Both the position numbers and the translations under genes were made by a program. Positions 13,859-25,674 of a stretch of DNA of 64,000 nt are shown one piece after another. This DNA comes from Torreya grandis. Its lineage: Eukaryota; Streptophyta; Pinopsida; Cupressales; Taxaceae. The stretch covers positions 640,501-704,500 of the forward strand of contig JARHVA010000349.1 in NCBI GenBank assembly GCA_037957365.1, written 5' to 3'. The notes below the pieces were generated by a model. That model had not been told where the DNA came from and did not search any database. It saw only the letters and a list, made by a program, of their open reading frames with translations. Numbering within the stretch: the first letter of the stretch is position 1; every line of letters begins with the position of its first letter.

Positions 13859-14349
13859 CTAGAGTCTTTACTCATGTTTTTATTTGCATTTTATATGTTC
13901 TATTCTCTATCTGTGCTCATAATTGAATCTAAAATTTCTTTTGAGCTTAAAATCAACAGCATCTATTTCTTGATTTTAACATTAGTTCACTTTGAATTAA
14001 AGCACAATAATCTTATCATAATGCCATTTTTGTTGCCAACACTAGCCAAACCACTTTCATCAATCAAACATCAAAACAATTTGAGATAAGGCTTGATAGG
14101 GATTTCATCACCTAGCAGTCACCTTACCCTTTCCCAATGATCCTACTTGGAGGTCATTACCAAGGGGAGAACCAACTTATCTCTCTAATTGAGTATAAAC
14201 TCTAGATATCAATATATATTAGCTAAGCACCCAACACTCTTATCGCTGCGGGACCTTGAAGTGAGGTGGTAGGCCTTAATACCAAGCCATGTATTGATTC
14301 CAATATAGATTCTTTTGAACACAAATGACTTGAAACCAACCATAGACTA
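13859..14349 (+). other. Tat element 5' leader
   Basis: Untranslated leader between the primer-site-like segment and the candidate nested insertion. Short ORFs at 13726-13926 and 13874-14089 straddle the LTR edge and show no domain. Nothing further recognised. Confidence 0.4.
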
Positions 14350-14721
14350 TGTTGTTCCCCAAAAGTAGTATTCATTTTTGGGACAACATTTGAATTATTT
14401 TGGTCTTATAGACCAAAATTGTCTCTTCCATTTTTAAAAATTGTCCTAGACATTCAGATTCCTCATTTTCCAAGATTCTCAGAAAATTTACAGACTTTAC
14501 AGGTCAAGTTTAATGGGTTTTACATGTTGATTTCTACAGACTTTGTTTCTACAAGACTCTACAGGCAAGTTTATTTATACAGGTTCAAAGGCTTCTGCAA
14601 GTGGTATCATTCAAAAGAATCAGTTTCCAAACACTTGGTCATTTTTTGGGATTGGTTTAGAGCTTCAGTTCAATCAAAAATTTCCATTGATAAGCATCTA
14701 AGTGAAAAAAAGAGACTTGAA

Positions 14722-15372
14722 CCATTGAACTGTTGAACCATTGGATCATTTTGGTTCAAAAGTTTCAACGGGTTCAAGGTTCAACAAGTTCAACATCTTT
14801 GGCCAGAGTTAAACACTTCTTCAAGGTTCAAAGTTCAATCACTTCAATTGGTTCATCGGCTTCAAGACACTTGGCCAAATCAAGGTGGCTTGAACCATTG
14901 AACTGTTGAACCAAAACTTGGTTCAACTGGTTCAAGGTTCAATGGCAGGTTCAACCAAAAGAACAGTTCAAATGGCTCGGTTCAACCAAGTGGTTCAACT
15001 CTTTATTTCATTCAGTTGGTTCATTCTTTTAGTTCATCCTTTAGTGCAACATCTACATGTTCAACAACAGGTTCAAAGACATTTTTCAAAGCTTTGTGTG
15101 AACCATTGAACCAAAATTTAGTTCAACGTCTTGGTTTAATGAACAAGTTCATCCACTTGTTTCATTCACTCGATTCATTCGATTGAACCATTGGCTTGAA
15201 CCACTTTGGTTCAACCAATTGGTTTAACGAGATGGTTCAACTATTGGTTCAAACGCAAATTTATATGTTTGGTTCAATGCTTAGTTCATCAGCTTATTTA
15301 ATTCATTCAACCATCGGCTTGAACCATTTTTGGTTCAACCGATTGGTTCAACGTCAAAGTTCAAAGGGGCAG
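14722..15372. repeat. GGTTCAAC/TTGAACC-rich low-complexity repeat
   Basis: Dozens of short 'ggttcaa', 'gttcaac' and 'ttgaacc' units lie at irregular spacing on both strands, making a dense set of imperfect inverted and direct repeats. This is a cryptic short-unit repeat inside the candidate solo LTR. The short ORFs through it are by-products. Confidence 0.75.
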
Positions 15373-15502
15373 TTCAATGCAGGAAGAGACTTCTCGAAGG
15401 ACAAGTGCCCTTGCGGAGGACACTTAATCAATAAAAGCACAAGGAAGCCAAAAGGTAATTCTTTCGGATTTGTTTAAGGCATTCAAAAATTGGCTAACAC
15501 TT

Positions 15503-15559
15503 AATTCTTTCAGACTTCTGTCTAAAGGAATTCCTTCGAACAAAAAGTCTGAAAGAATT
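15503..15559. repeat. Perfect 15 bp inverted repeat
   Basis: 'aattctttcagactt' (15503-15517) and 'aagtctgaaagaatt' (15545-15559) are exact reverse complements with a 27-base loop, giving a potential hairpin within the candidate solo LTR. Confidence 0.75.
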
Positions 15560-17034
15560 CTAAGTAGCAAATGCAGGCAAAGTCTGAAGACCAGTCAAAG
15601 ATTTTGTGGAAATTTTTTTTGTGGACTTTTGTCCACGGGAATTTTGCCTAGGCAAATTGTCTGTGGGAATTTTCCATGGGACAAATGTCTGGGAAAATTA
15701 CCCGCAAAAGAAAACACCTGGGGAAAATGTCCATGGGGAACTTTCATGAGAAAAATCCTAGGGATTTGTTCGTGGGAACTATCAAGGCAAAGGGCCGCCG
15801 AAGGACCTTGAAGGGCATGTGCCCTTGCGAGGGACTCTCGGTGGCCAAAATAAAAGGCTATTCTGACTTAACACAAGTCATTTCTTAAGGCCCAAAAGGG
15901 CAAGTCAGAATACAAAGCTGAAAACCAAAAGAAGACCAAGGGGTGATGCCCCCAAAGACGTCAATTCAGGACAGTGAACTAGCCATTGAGAGCACATTGA
16001 CGGGCATGTAAACATCAATTTTAAAGATAGTGAAATAGCTATTGATCTTTTAAATTTATAGATCTGAATGCATTCCCAGAATTCAAGACCAAAACCAGCT
16101 GAAAGCGAGGAAAGATAGAACAATGGATGAATCCAGGACCTGATTCAGTTAACCAGAAAAGGAGGAACGATGAAGACAAGATCAGACCGCCAGATGGATA
16201 TTGAAAGTTGTAATCTTTCAATTGTGTGGCTTGTTTATCTACATTGAAAAGAGCAAATGGGTAAAATGCCCCAAAGTTCCAGCCTATCTTCCTAACATTT
16301 CCCTATGCATCATGATGTATTACTATTCTCGAGTCCTTCAAGTGGCTATATAAGGGACTTTCTTTCATTGTAATTGGACTTTCTGTTGATCATATTTTGT
16401 TAATGGAATAAGAAAGCAAGGGACTTTTTCAGACTTTGTGCTGTGATATCTTTTTTGTTCCATTAATTTAACAAGTAGGATTAGTAAAATTAGTTAGGAA
16501 GGTGTCCTGAAGAATCAACTGTGAAGAGACTTTGTGCCCCCATAGCTACCTTCAGTGTGTTTCTTTATATTGCTATGTAAAGGATTTTGAGAAGACTTTG
16601 TGCTTTCTTCATCCTTCGTATATTAATTTTGAGTATTATAGGTGTAGACTTTATGCTGTGTCGCGATTTGCTGGTTACCATACCTTCAGTTACATTCTGC
16701 TTTTATTTCCAGGAGTATTCTTGTGGTTGGCTGAATAGTTCTTCTGAAAGAAGAGGAGTATTGTCTATCATTCCCTTGAGTTTTTCCTTTATTTTGTACA
16801 CATCATCTCTAAAGAAAGAGAGATGGATGTCTTGTCTTACCCATGAGTATTATTTTCTATTTATACATACATATAGCATATCCATAGGGAACCTCCCCTT
16901 GATGAGAGGAGAGAGCAATCTCCTTCTGATGCGATAAACTTACACATTTAGATGACTAATCTTCCTACTTTGGCTGATCAGACCTATTTTGTTTATCAGT
17001 ATGTTGATAGACAAAATATTCAACCAATAGACTA

Positions 17035-18105
17035 CTTCTATAATACCTAATTTATAAGCCAACTTCTATCACACATTCTCATAAACTAAGGCATAAACCA
17101 AAAGTGAGATTAAAACTAACCTCTAGGCTTAACGTAATTTATAGTGTGTGTGTTGATTTTCTTGATCATTTTATTGTCTTCTTCCTATTTGAGTGGTGAG
17201 TTTATTCTTGTTATCTCTCCTTTTTTTTTTATGGTTCTCACTTGCTAGCAGTGAAGAGACCTAGTAGAATAGAACCCATCATTTGGATCAACCTCTTCCA
17301 CCTCTTCATCTATGGAGTACATCTTTGAGGTAGAAGATACACCTTGTATGTTGGGAAGCTCTACTTTTCCATAGGTATTTTCTCAAGTAGACATGGACTT
17401 TAACACTTTTTTAGACAAAAATCTTGTTGCCCTTCAGCACTACTTAACACCTCCCCTCACCATGCCCCAATTTTAATGGCATGCCATCCTACCTTATGAG
17501 GGGTATCCCTATTGCTATGGTCACCACCCAATCTTTAACTACCCAGGCATATTTGTCTACTAACCCCTTTGATGCCACAACTAAAAACCAACCTATCCAA
17601 CCAACTACTACCCTTACACCTTCTGCCCCTACCAATGACTCTTCCACCTTAGAATGAACCCTACCATTAACCCATCATGCTCCACTTACTGCTGGAGCAC
17701 CTACCACTAGTACTACCAACCTTTCCTCTATCAACCCCAACCCATTGGTCAATACCCCTTTACCAAGCTTAGGGTTTATCTATCCCTTCTACTTCACCAC
17801 CTACTAGGACAAAGGTCACTACGTCTCTTTTAGTTACCAACCCAACTACCGTTCATGCCTAATCTGCATGGACTCCTCAGCAGGTACCCATTGTACCCAA
17901 TCTAGAGTACATCCCTAACCCAAAAGGGTATGTACCCACTACTCTACCACCACCATCCATGTATCTTTACATACCACCTACCCAACCTTTAGCATCCACA
18001 TTCCAAAATGTGACAACCTCTCAACCACCAAATAATTACCACTATGTTATCCAATCTCAACTGTAGTATCCACTTTACAACCCTCCTGGTCCAACACCTC
18101 AAACC
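17035..18105 (+). other. Tat leader and degenerate gag N-terminal region
   Basis: No clean frame. From about 17560 the sequence is Pro/Thr-codon rich ('cctaccaatgactcttccacc'), as expected of the proline-rich N-terminal part of a Tat gag, but stops interrupt every frame. An oligo-T run lies at 17221-17230. Confidence 0.4.
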
Positions 18106-20560
18106 AACCTAATGAAGATTCTCATGGACAAGATGACAAACCTTGAGTCATCTATTTTAGGGGCTCATAACATCCTATCCTATGATTAGATTTTTAATGA
18201 ACCTATTCATCCCTTTGTCCCTATCAGACCTTACCCTCCTCAATGGGAGCTTTAGAAATTTACCAAATTTCAGAGTAAGGAGGACCCCCAACAACACCGT
18301 AGGGATTTTATACATGCATGTTACATGATTTTTTACGATGATGCCCTTATCCTCAAAACCTTCCCCATGTCTTTATCCAGCCTGACATCTGACTGGTATA
18401 GTTCCCTTACTAGGCATTCAATCTTTTCTTTCACCCAATTATCTCAAGTCTTCTTGGATCACTTTTCCATTAACATTTCCAATAAGGTCTCTATCACCAA
18501 TCTCTATTCTATCAGATAATTTGACGATGAGTCCATTGTTGATTTATTGCCCATTAGAGAAGCTTGATTAGTTAGCTTTCATTTTCCTTGCCTCAACCTG
18601 AACTTATAGAGATTTTTGTTTGAGCTTATGCCAAACATATATCTTCTACACTTCATGTCCAAAGCTTCAAAACTTTTGATGAAGATTTTACCATGGCACA
18701 TAAGCTAGAAAATTAGGCCATAGACGAGGGAAAATTGAAGTTATGAAACAAAAACTCTACCTTCAAGACCAACTAAACCTCTTCCTCCAAACTAGGTAAC
18801 CAAGCCAACACTGGAACCAAGAGCAAGGGAAATACGAATGTAGTTATCCTTAAAACCACCCTTCCACCCAATGTCAATCAACAAATTCTCCCATTACCTT
18901 AAACCAAAATATAAATAACCCAAACTGAAACAACAAAAAATAATCTTGTGCCTCAGTTATGGAGAAACTACTAAAAGCTAACCTCATACAACTTTCCCCC
19001 ATCAAACCTCCTTGGTAGTTTGATTCTTCTCATCCAACACATATTTGGTACAATGAGAACAACTTTTGTGATTTTCATCGGGTAATTGGACATGACATCA
19101 GCTGATGTAATACTTTCATGAATGTTGTTTAGAGCTTTATCGACAAGGGGGAACTCATGTTAAATAATCCCAATGCCCCTCAAAATAAGGCTCTTGATAT
19201 CTTTAGGAAGCCTTTTCCCAACCATGACCCTATCAAAACCAAGGACACACAAGCTAGATATTGTTAAGATGCCCACACAGTCAATATGGTCCTTGATATG
19301 CTTATCAATCTGACCATCCAATCTACTTGCTTTTCCCCCACTTTACCTATCGAGGTGTTGGAGTCACTTTCCCTTCCTTTAGAGGCCCAAACTGAGGAGT
19401 TCCTTTTTCCTTAACTTCACTCATAGAGGCTTAGAAATCATCAAACACCCTTTGAATAACCTATCTGAATAAACAACCATTCCTAACCCACCATCTCCTC
19501 TAACTGTAACACAAACCACAACTATGGACATCATGCCTAGGGGAGTAACTTTTTCATAAACACCCCTGATGGAGCATCCACCCAGTCCAAACTTGCATCC
19601 CTTGCTTGAGGAAATAGATGAGGCTACCAACCCTCCTCCTCAATCCATAGGTGTATCTTTGACACCCACTACTTGAGAGGCCATACTTATATACAAAACT
19701 TTTTCAAACTCATTCAAAAGTTAGGTATGGTCACAAAATTGGACATGGATCAAACCAAAATTTGGTAACAGTTAGGGATTTATTACATCAACAAACTTGA
19801 ACCTTTTGGCACAACTTTAACTAACCAACCCATAATTTATCCACCACCTCTTAAATTGATCAAAACTTCTACAAACCCCTCACCTTCTCAGTTAACCAAA
19901 ATAACTACCTCTCCAACAACTGCACCACCAACCAAACCTTATAAAACTTTTGGTGCCTTCCCTACATGAAGCTTGGTTCACCCATCTTTGAAAGTAGAAT
20001 TAACCCCATCCAAGCCTCAACCCAAACCAACCAAAGGGGAAAACTATTGGAAAGCTACATGACTAATATTCTACCTCCCTCTATCTTAGGGCCTCACCCC
20101 TCAACTTTGCCTAAAAAAAAGCTCCTTTTAACATATGTTATCCACTACCATTGGTTACACCAACCCACCTAGTATCTAATGCATTGATCCTTCTTATATT
20201 ACCAATAACCAGACTATCAACCTCAAATACCCCAACAACCAGTATACCCAAACCAAAACCATTGACCAAAAACACCACCTTACTAAAATCTTCTCTGACC
20301 AAACCCATTGTTACCAACATGCCCTTCTTCCCAACCAAAACCACAACCTCTAGACCTTCCCCACCTCTATTGAGATCCTATACAACCATTATTCAATGAT
20401 TATCATAGACCTCCTGCCTCACATTACCTCCTATCAGACCTTTTGATCCTCTTGGTTTGAAGCCAGCTTAGTATAATGACTGTCAAATCTATTCCTATCA
20501 TAAGACACCTAGGTATGATACTGAGAATTGCAAATCTCTCCAAGCCATTATCCATTAGCT
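18106..20560 (+). pseudogene. gag: Tat gag remnant
   Basis: The gag core is visible at 18220-18540: 'PYPPQWEL', 'HACYMIFYDDALILKTFPMSL', 'DWYSSL', 'FTQLSQVFLDHFSINISNK', ending near 'ESIVDLLPI'. This is the retrotransposon gag fold, where Trp-Tyr and a following Leu/Phe helix are typical. A zinc-binding-like 'CDFHRVIGHDIS*C' occurs at about 19068-19110. A second, damaged one of the same style ('YHKTPRYDTENC') occurs near 20495-20530, with its first Cys and an expected His replaced by Tyr. The region between is Pro/Thr-rich. Stops and shifts break it throughout. Gag would package the element RNA in particles. Confidence 0.65.
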
Positions 20561-21149
20561 CTATGATGAGGATGATCTTTTACTAGATGAAATTCCATTG
20601 ACTCCTCTTTCAATACATCCAACAGTCATTTGCCAACACATTCCTAATCCTGCACTCTCACCTCAGAGTGACGAAGAATCTACCCAACCTCCCATCACAC
20701 CTTCACCCTCTCTGTATACCATTAATGTGGTCACATGATCACAATAAAAGGATAAAGGGAAGGCCAAAGTGTCCATTCCATGGACATACCCCCAACTCAT
20801 CCTGAACCAAACCTGATCCAAACCTCTACATCCTCAACTAAACCCAAAGTTACCATCTTAGGCACCTTTGAGGCTAACAAGAGGGTCATTCTTAAGCAAC
20901 TTCACCAAACTCCAGCTAAGATGAGCCTCTACGAGCTCATTTCCACCTCACCCCATCATCATCAGACCATGATAGAGGCTATGTAAGCTATTAAGGTTTA
21001 ACCAGATGACTCCCCACCTATAGAGGCCTTTGTAGGTGCTCTCCAACTCTCCACCCTTGTTACTTTCAAAAACTCAAAGATACCCTTTATCCACCCTAAG
21101 GATCCATATCCTCCTCTCTTTATTATTTCCCACATCAACTAGATCCACA

Positions 21150-21520
21150 TCAAATGGGTTATGATCAATGGGGGAGCTAACATCAACATCATCTCCTCCC
21201 ATGCCTATGACCAACTCAAATTACTAGATAATGTCATGTCCCTAACTTTAGCTATGCTTTGATCCTTTAATGACACTATGACCACTACCTTGGGAACTAT
21301 TATCCTCCACATTCATCTAGGACCCTGTATGCTCCCTAAACTTTTCTATGTGGTCTAAAGTCAATTCTATTATAATTTTCTATTAGGGATACCTTGGATC
21401 TATGCTATGAGGTGCATCCCTTCTACCCTCCACCATTATGTCAAATTTAAGCATGAAGGTCAAGTTATTACCATACAAGCTAATCCATTCCCTTTTATAA
21501 CATGCAACATAACCTACCAA
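21150..21520 (+). pseudogene. Tat aspartic protease remnant
   Basis: The retropepsin site is seen as 'VMINGGANINIISSHAYDQL', with Asn where the catalytic Asp should be. It is followed by 'LGIPWIYAMRCIPSTLHHYVKFKHEG' in pieces at 21386-21460, the conserved protease C-terminal part of Tat elements. It normally cleaves the gag-pol polyprotein. The Asp to Asn change and stops near 21262 and 21358 indicate it is inactive. Confidence 0.65.
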
Positions 21521-22555
21521 CCTAATGATGTCCTCTTACCTTTAAAAAAACCATCCCAAGCATCCATCACCAAGCCCTCAACCATGAAGCCATCACTTCT
21601 CCTCTCAAGGAGACATCTACCAGTTCCTCTATTCTTGTGGACTAGATACACGCCACTAATCTCTTGAAATCTACCTTCCAACGCTTTACCCTTGGATAAT
21701 ACTGACTCCTTACCCTCAATGCTTTTCCTACTCCCCAAGAGTATAGAAAACTCAAACATCAACCAGGTTATGACCCTAGCATTAGATTCATTACTCCCTA
21801 AGGGCCTCTGAGCTGTCAAACCCATTGTATCTATGGGGGAATTGACAAGCCACCTGATGTTACTATGACCCCCTCTCTCCCACAACTATTGACCTTTACA
21901 TTCTCTTACTTGGACAACTTGGACTTTGCTAGAATATACCTTCATAGGTGTGCCTAGAAAGTACTTGTCTTAGGGTAATATGAACATGGACCACATACAT
22001 TGATCTTGATGGAGACCCAAAAGCCTCGTGAGAAACATGGCCTTGGATTCATTCTACCCAATAAGAAGAAAGCCAAACAACCCATCACTCCCATTGTTGA
22101 ATAAAATACCCCTTCCTCAACAACACCCTCTTCACCTGAGTATGAGATGAGGACATTATCCTGCCTAGCTTTTTTTTTTGTCAATATGATTACCCTTGGT
22201 CCCTTGACTTATCAAAAGGAAGGGGTGCCAATATCCATCCTCAACTGGTGGGAGAAGACTCAACTACCATTAACACTATCTAGTGCCAGGATAATGATTC
22301 TATTCTCACCTACCTTGGTGCACTTGACTCCTCTATCCACAAATCCTTACCTTTGGAGGCTTCAACAATGTTAAATGAATCCACTATGGATATTGACATA
22401 GCCAATTTAGACAAAGCTCATATTATAAAATTGGGCCAATCTCTCACCCTTGGGGAACTTCAAAACTTCACCACCTTCCTCCAAGATAACAACATTACAT
22501 TCACCTAGTCATATGCCAACATGCCTAGTATTGACTCAACCATTACCAACCAAAA
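21521..22555 (+). other. Protease-RT linker of the Tat element
   Basis: About 1 kb between protease and RT. Broken frames read Pro/Thr/Ser-rich, as in the long spacers of Tat polyproteins. ORFs at 21514-21885 and 21954-22184 on the minus strand are shadows. No domain recognised. Confidence 0.4.
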
Positions 22556-22559
22556 ACTT

Positions 22560-23330
22560 ATAATGAATCATGATGCTAAGCTTGTCAAACAAAAACTTTG
22601 ATAAATGCATCCTTGTATATCCCTTCTTGTCAAAGAAGAGACATAATGCCTCTTATCTATCAACTTCATTCAACCCATTGGTTATCCCCAGTGGGTTTCA
22701 AACATTGTGCCTACCCCTAAATCCTTAGGGGGACTACGTATCTATGTGGAATTTTGTGACCTCAACCTCACCTACCTAAAGGATGACTTTCCTCTACCTA
22801 GCATTGTCTAACTTGTTGATCTTACAACAGGCCATGAGATGTTGTCCCTCATGGATGGATTCTTGGGTTATAATCAAATTTTGATTGCCCTTTAAGATCA
22901 ACACAAAAATACTTTTATCACCCTATGGGGGAATTTTTATTATAGGGTCATGCCCTTTAGTCTTAAGAACACTGGTGCAACCTACCAATGTGCTATGACC
23001 TACATCTTCCATGAACTTATCCACACAATCATCAAGGATTACGTGGATGACCTCCTTAGAAAATACAAACTTCACAAGGACCACTTAGTTGTTCTCAAGA
23101 TTAAATTTGAGAGACTTACCCATTATCATTTTTGACTTAATCTCAAGAAATGTATTTTTGGGATCTTGACAGGCAAACTCCTTGGCTTCATTGTTTCCTT
23201 TTGGGAAATCAAGGTTGATCTAGCCAAGATCAAATCTATCCTTGAGATGCTACCCGCAACTAATCTTAAGCAACTCCATACTTTGTATGGGAAGCTCTAA
23301 TCCATTCGCCCCTTCATCTCTCAAATCTCA
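22560..23330 (+). pseudogene. Tat reverse transcriptase remnant
   Basis: RT motifs appear in order: 'WVSNIVPTPKS', 'CDLNLTYLKDDFPLP', 'LVDLTTGHEMLSLMDGFLGY', 'FITLWGNFYYRVMPFSLKN', 'ATYQCAM', and the catalytic 'YVDD' at about 23041-23052, followed by 'HLVVLKIKFERL', 'LNLKKCIFG' and 'GKLLGFIVS'. The 'KDYVDDLL' and 'MPF.LKNAGATYQ' style is Ty3/gypsy. The polymerase copies element RNA to DNA. Stops at about 22805, 22894, 23134 and 23300 break it; YVDD itself is preserved. Confidence 0.8.
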
Positions 23331-23335
23331 GATAG

Positions 23336-23800
23336 ATGTCAACCCTTCCATCACCTCTTGAAAAGGACATCTCTTTCAAGTGGATTTTCAATTGTCAAAA
23401 GGCCTTTGAAGTACTCAAAGAGTACCTTTTATCTCCACCTATCCTCACACCTCCTAAGGATGACCAACCTTTCTACCTTTATATCTCTGCTACTAACCAT
23501 TCCCTAGGGGCAATGTTTACCCATCAGAATGAACAACACAAAGAGCAAGCCATCTATTACATAAGCCATACCTTTATAGACTAAAAAAACTTGGTATACA
23601 CATACCAAGAAACTATGCCTGGCCCTAGTCTTCATGGCCACCAAAATTTTCCACTACCTTCTTAACCATGAAACTTTCATCATAACCAATAATGACCCAC
23701 TCAAGTACATGCATTCTAAGCCATACCAAAACCAAGGTATGGCCAAATGGCTCATGATTTTAGCTGAGTTTGACTTTGAATTCCTATAACAAATGTCAAT
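23336..23800 (+). pseudogene. Tat RNase H (first) remnant
   Basis: 'SFKWIFNCQKAFEVLKEYL', 'PPILTPPKDDQPFYLYISATNHSLGAMF' in part, and 'QAIYYISHTFID' mark the gypsy connection and RNase H domain. It lies in a different frame from RT (frameshift). The sequence continues as 'NLVYTYQ' in broken frames. It removes RNA from the RNA-DNA hybrid. Confidence 0.75.
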
Positions 23801-23825
23801 TAAGGGGTAAGTCAATGCTGACCAA

Positions 23826-24260
23826 TTGAATGATGCACCCCTACCAAAAAACCAACCTCCTCTAAAATTTATAGATGAGTCCACAAAACTATCCCTGGTA
23901 GACTTCACTGATCATGAAACCATGTTCTTCAATGGTTCCAAATGTCAGTGTGGTGGGGGAGCTAGTATTATCTTTATCCCCCTTGCTAGTGAACCACTTC
24001 CTCTATCTTTTAAACTTGACTTTGAATTTACCAATAATATGGCTGAATATGAAGCCCTAGTAACAGGTCTCCAAACCACATTAGCCTTAGAAGTCAGAAT
24101 GATCAACATCTTTGGCAACTCCCAACTTGTGGTCGATCAAATCAATGTCATCTACCAGTGTAAGAATGAGATTTTTCAACTATATAGATAGTTAGTTGCA
24201 TAAATCTTGACATCATTTGAACACTACCATATTCAAACCACCCCACAAATAACCAACAAG
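23826..24260 (+). pseudogene. Tat second (aRNH-type) RNase H remnant
   Basis: An open frame of 121 codons (23826-24191). It contains 'FFNGSKCQCGGGASIIFI', matching the D-G-S/G-G-A-G start of RNase H with the first Asp changed to Asn. It continues 'FEFTNNMAEYEALVTGL' (the Glu motif) and 'INIFGNSQLVVDQIN', matching G-D-S-Q-L with Asp changed to Asn. The 'N.AEYEAL..GL' and 'GxSQLV..Q' signature is that of the second RNase H unique to Tat elements. Both catalytic Asp positions read Asn, so it is inactive. Confidence 0.8.
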
Positions 24261-24499
24261 TTTGTCGACACTATGGCTTCTCTTGCTTCCTAGATCCCAT
24301 CAACACCCTTGGACTCTAAGCTATCAATCATTGTCTATCACCTCATCAAACCTTCCTATGTCAAGTCATACACTCCAACCATATTTAATATGGAGGAGAT
24401 CTAGCTTGATCTCTTGTATTAGCAAACCTTTGACTACCTGAACCTTGGCATAATTCCATCTGGCCTCTCTAGGAATTCTCATCAAGAATTTATTCAGAG

Positions 24500-25674
24500 C
24501 ACCTCCTATTATACCATTATGGGAGGCATCCTTTATAAATGTGGTTTTGATGGCCTCCTATTTTGTTGCCTCCATGGTCCAAAAGCCTCTCACATTATCA
24601 AGGAAATACATGATGGTATCTATGGGGGTCACTTTAGTGGACTTGTTATGGCTAAATGCATCCTCCACCTAGGCTATTACTGGCCTACCTTTAACCAAGA
24701 CTATTATGATTATGCAAAAAAGTGTGTCAAGTGCTAATAACATGCTAATTTGCATCACACACCCACATAACCTTCAAGTTTCTATTAACTTCTAGCCTTT
24801 TTTATAATGGGATATGGACCTTATTGGTGAAATTAACCCCCATTCTTCATAGTGACATCACCCTATCATCACTGTGACTGAATATTTCACCAAATGGGTG
24901 GAGGCTATTCCTCTTGTCTCAATAAAAGTTGAAAAGATTATCAAATTTATCACCCATCATATCATCTGCCTCTTTGGTGTTCCCCATAAGATCATCATCG
25001 ATAATGACAAATCCTTAAAAAATAAACAAGTTTAAGGCCTTTATGATGTATTTGGTATAAAACTTAGTTTTTCATCACCCTATCATCCACACACAAATAA
25101 ACAAGTAGAGGCCTCTAAAAAAACCCTTAACAACATGCTTGCCAATATGGTCAATGCCTTAGGTCAGGATTGGCACTTGCACACCCTTTCACCTTATGGG
25201 GATATCATACTAGCATCTGAACCCCTACAAGTGCTGCAATTTTTTCCCTTGTGTTTGGAGTTGAAGCTATGTTGCCTCTCGAGGTCCAAATACCCTCTCT
25301 TCACATATATTTACATGACCTTATTTTAGAAGATGATTATCATCAAAAATATTTAGCTCAACTTGAGCTACTTCATGAGCATCATTTGGCCACTCTTTCT
25401 CATCTCTATGTCTATCAAAAATGAATCAATTATGCTTATAACAGACACCTGAAAGTGCAAGAATTCAATATTGGATATCTCATCCTCAAGGAAAATCAAC
25501 ATGTAAATAATATGAAGAAAGGAAAAAGGGGAAAATTTGCTTTTAATTGGCTTGGAACCTACATCATAACCCATAAGTATGGATTAGGAGATTATCATTT
25601 GTCCTCTCTCAAAGGCTACCAAAACTTGAGCCTCTTAATGCTTCACATCTACATCATTTTTATTGTTAAATAGG
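24500..25674 (+). pseudogene. Tat integrase remnant
   Basis: The N-terminal HHCC zinc domain is clear: 'ASHIIKEIHDGIYGGHFSG', 'MAKCILHLGYYWPTFNQD', 'YAKKCVKC' (24580-24736). The DDE core follows in broken frames: 'WDMDLIG' (first Asp, ~24811), 'IIIDNDKSLKN' (second Asp, ~24996) and 'YHPHTNKQVEASKKTL' (Glu, ~25110). The C-terminal part at 25455-25674 has 'GKRGKFAFNWLGTYIITHKY', typical of Tat elements without a chromodomain. Integrase inserts element DNA into the host. Stops at 24736 and elsewhere disable it. Confidence 0.8.

Larger units (their letters stand above)
14350..17026 (+). mobile_element. Candidate nested solo LTR (~2.7 kb)
   Basis: The block starts TGTTGTTCCCC and ends CAACCA, and is flanked on both sides by 'atagacta' (14342-14349 and 17027-17034). 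The start forms an inverted repeat with 'tttttgggacaaca' (about 14377-14390). A TATA-like 'ctatataagg' lies near 16350, and 'aataag' about 60 bp later is a possible polyadenylation signal, as in an LTR. Its composition differs from the surrounding Tat leader (GGTTCAAC-rich, then locally GC-richer). The 8 bp direct repeat is longer than the usual 4-6 bp of LTR integration, so the call is tentative. ORFs inside (such as 14419-14736 and 16587-16937) have no domain I recognise. Confidence 0.45.

Noticed and set aside
15196..15888. ORFs of 93, 113 and 70 residues
   Set aside because: By-products of the GGTTCAAC repeat and of a locally stop-poor, GC-richer stretch; frames overlap and no motif is seen.
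16532..16937. ORFs of 68 and 116 residues with hydrophobic stretches
   Set aside because: They lie in the transcribed-looking part of the candidate LTR, overlap each other in different frames, and show no domain.
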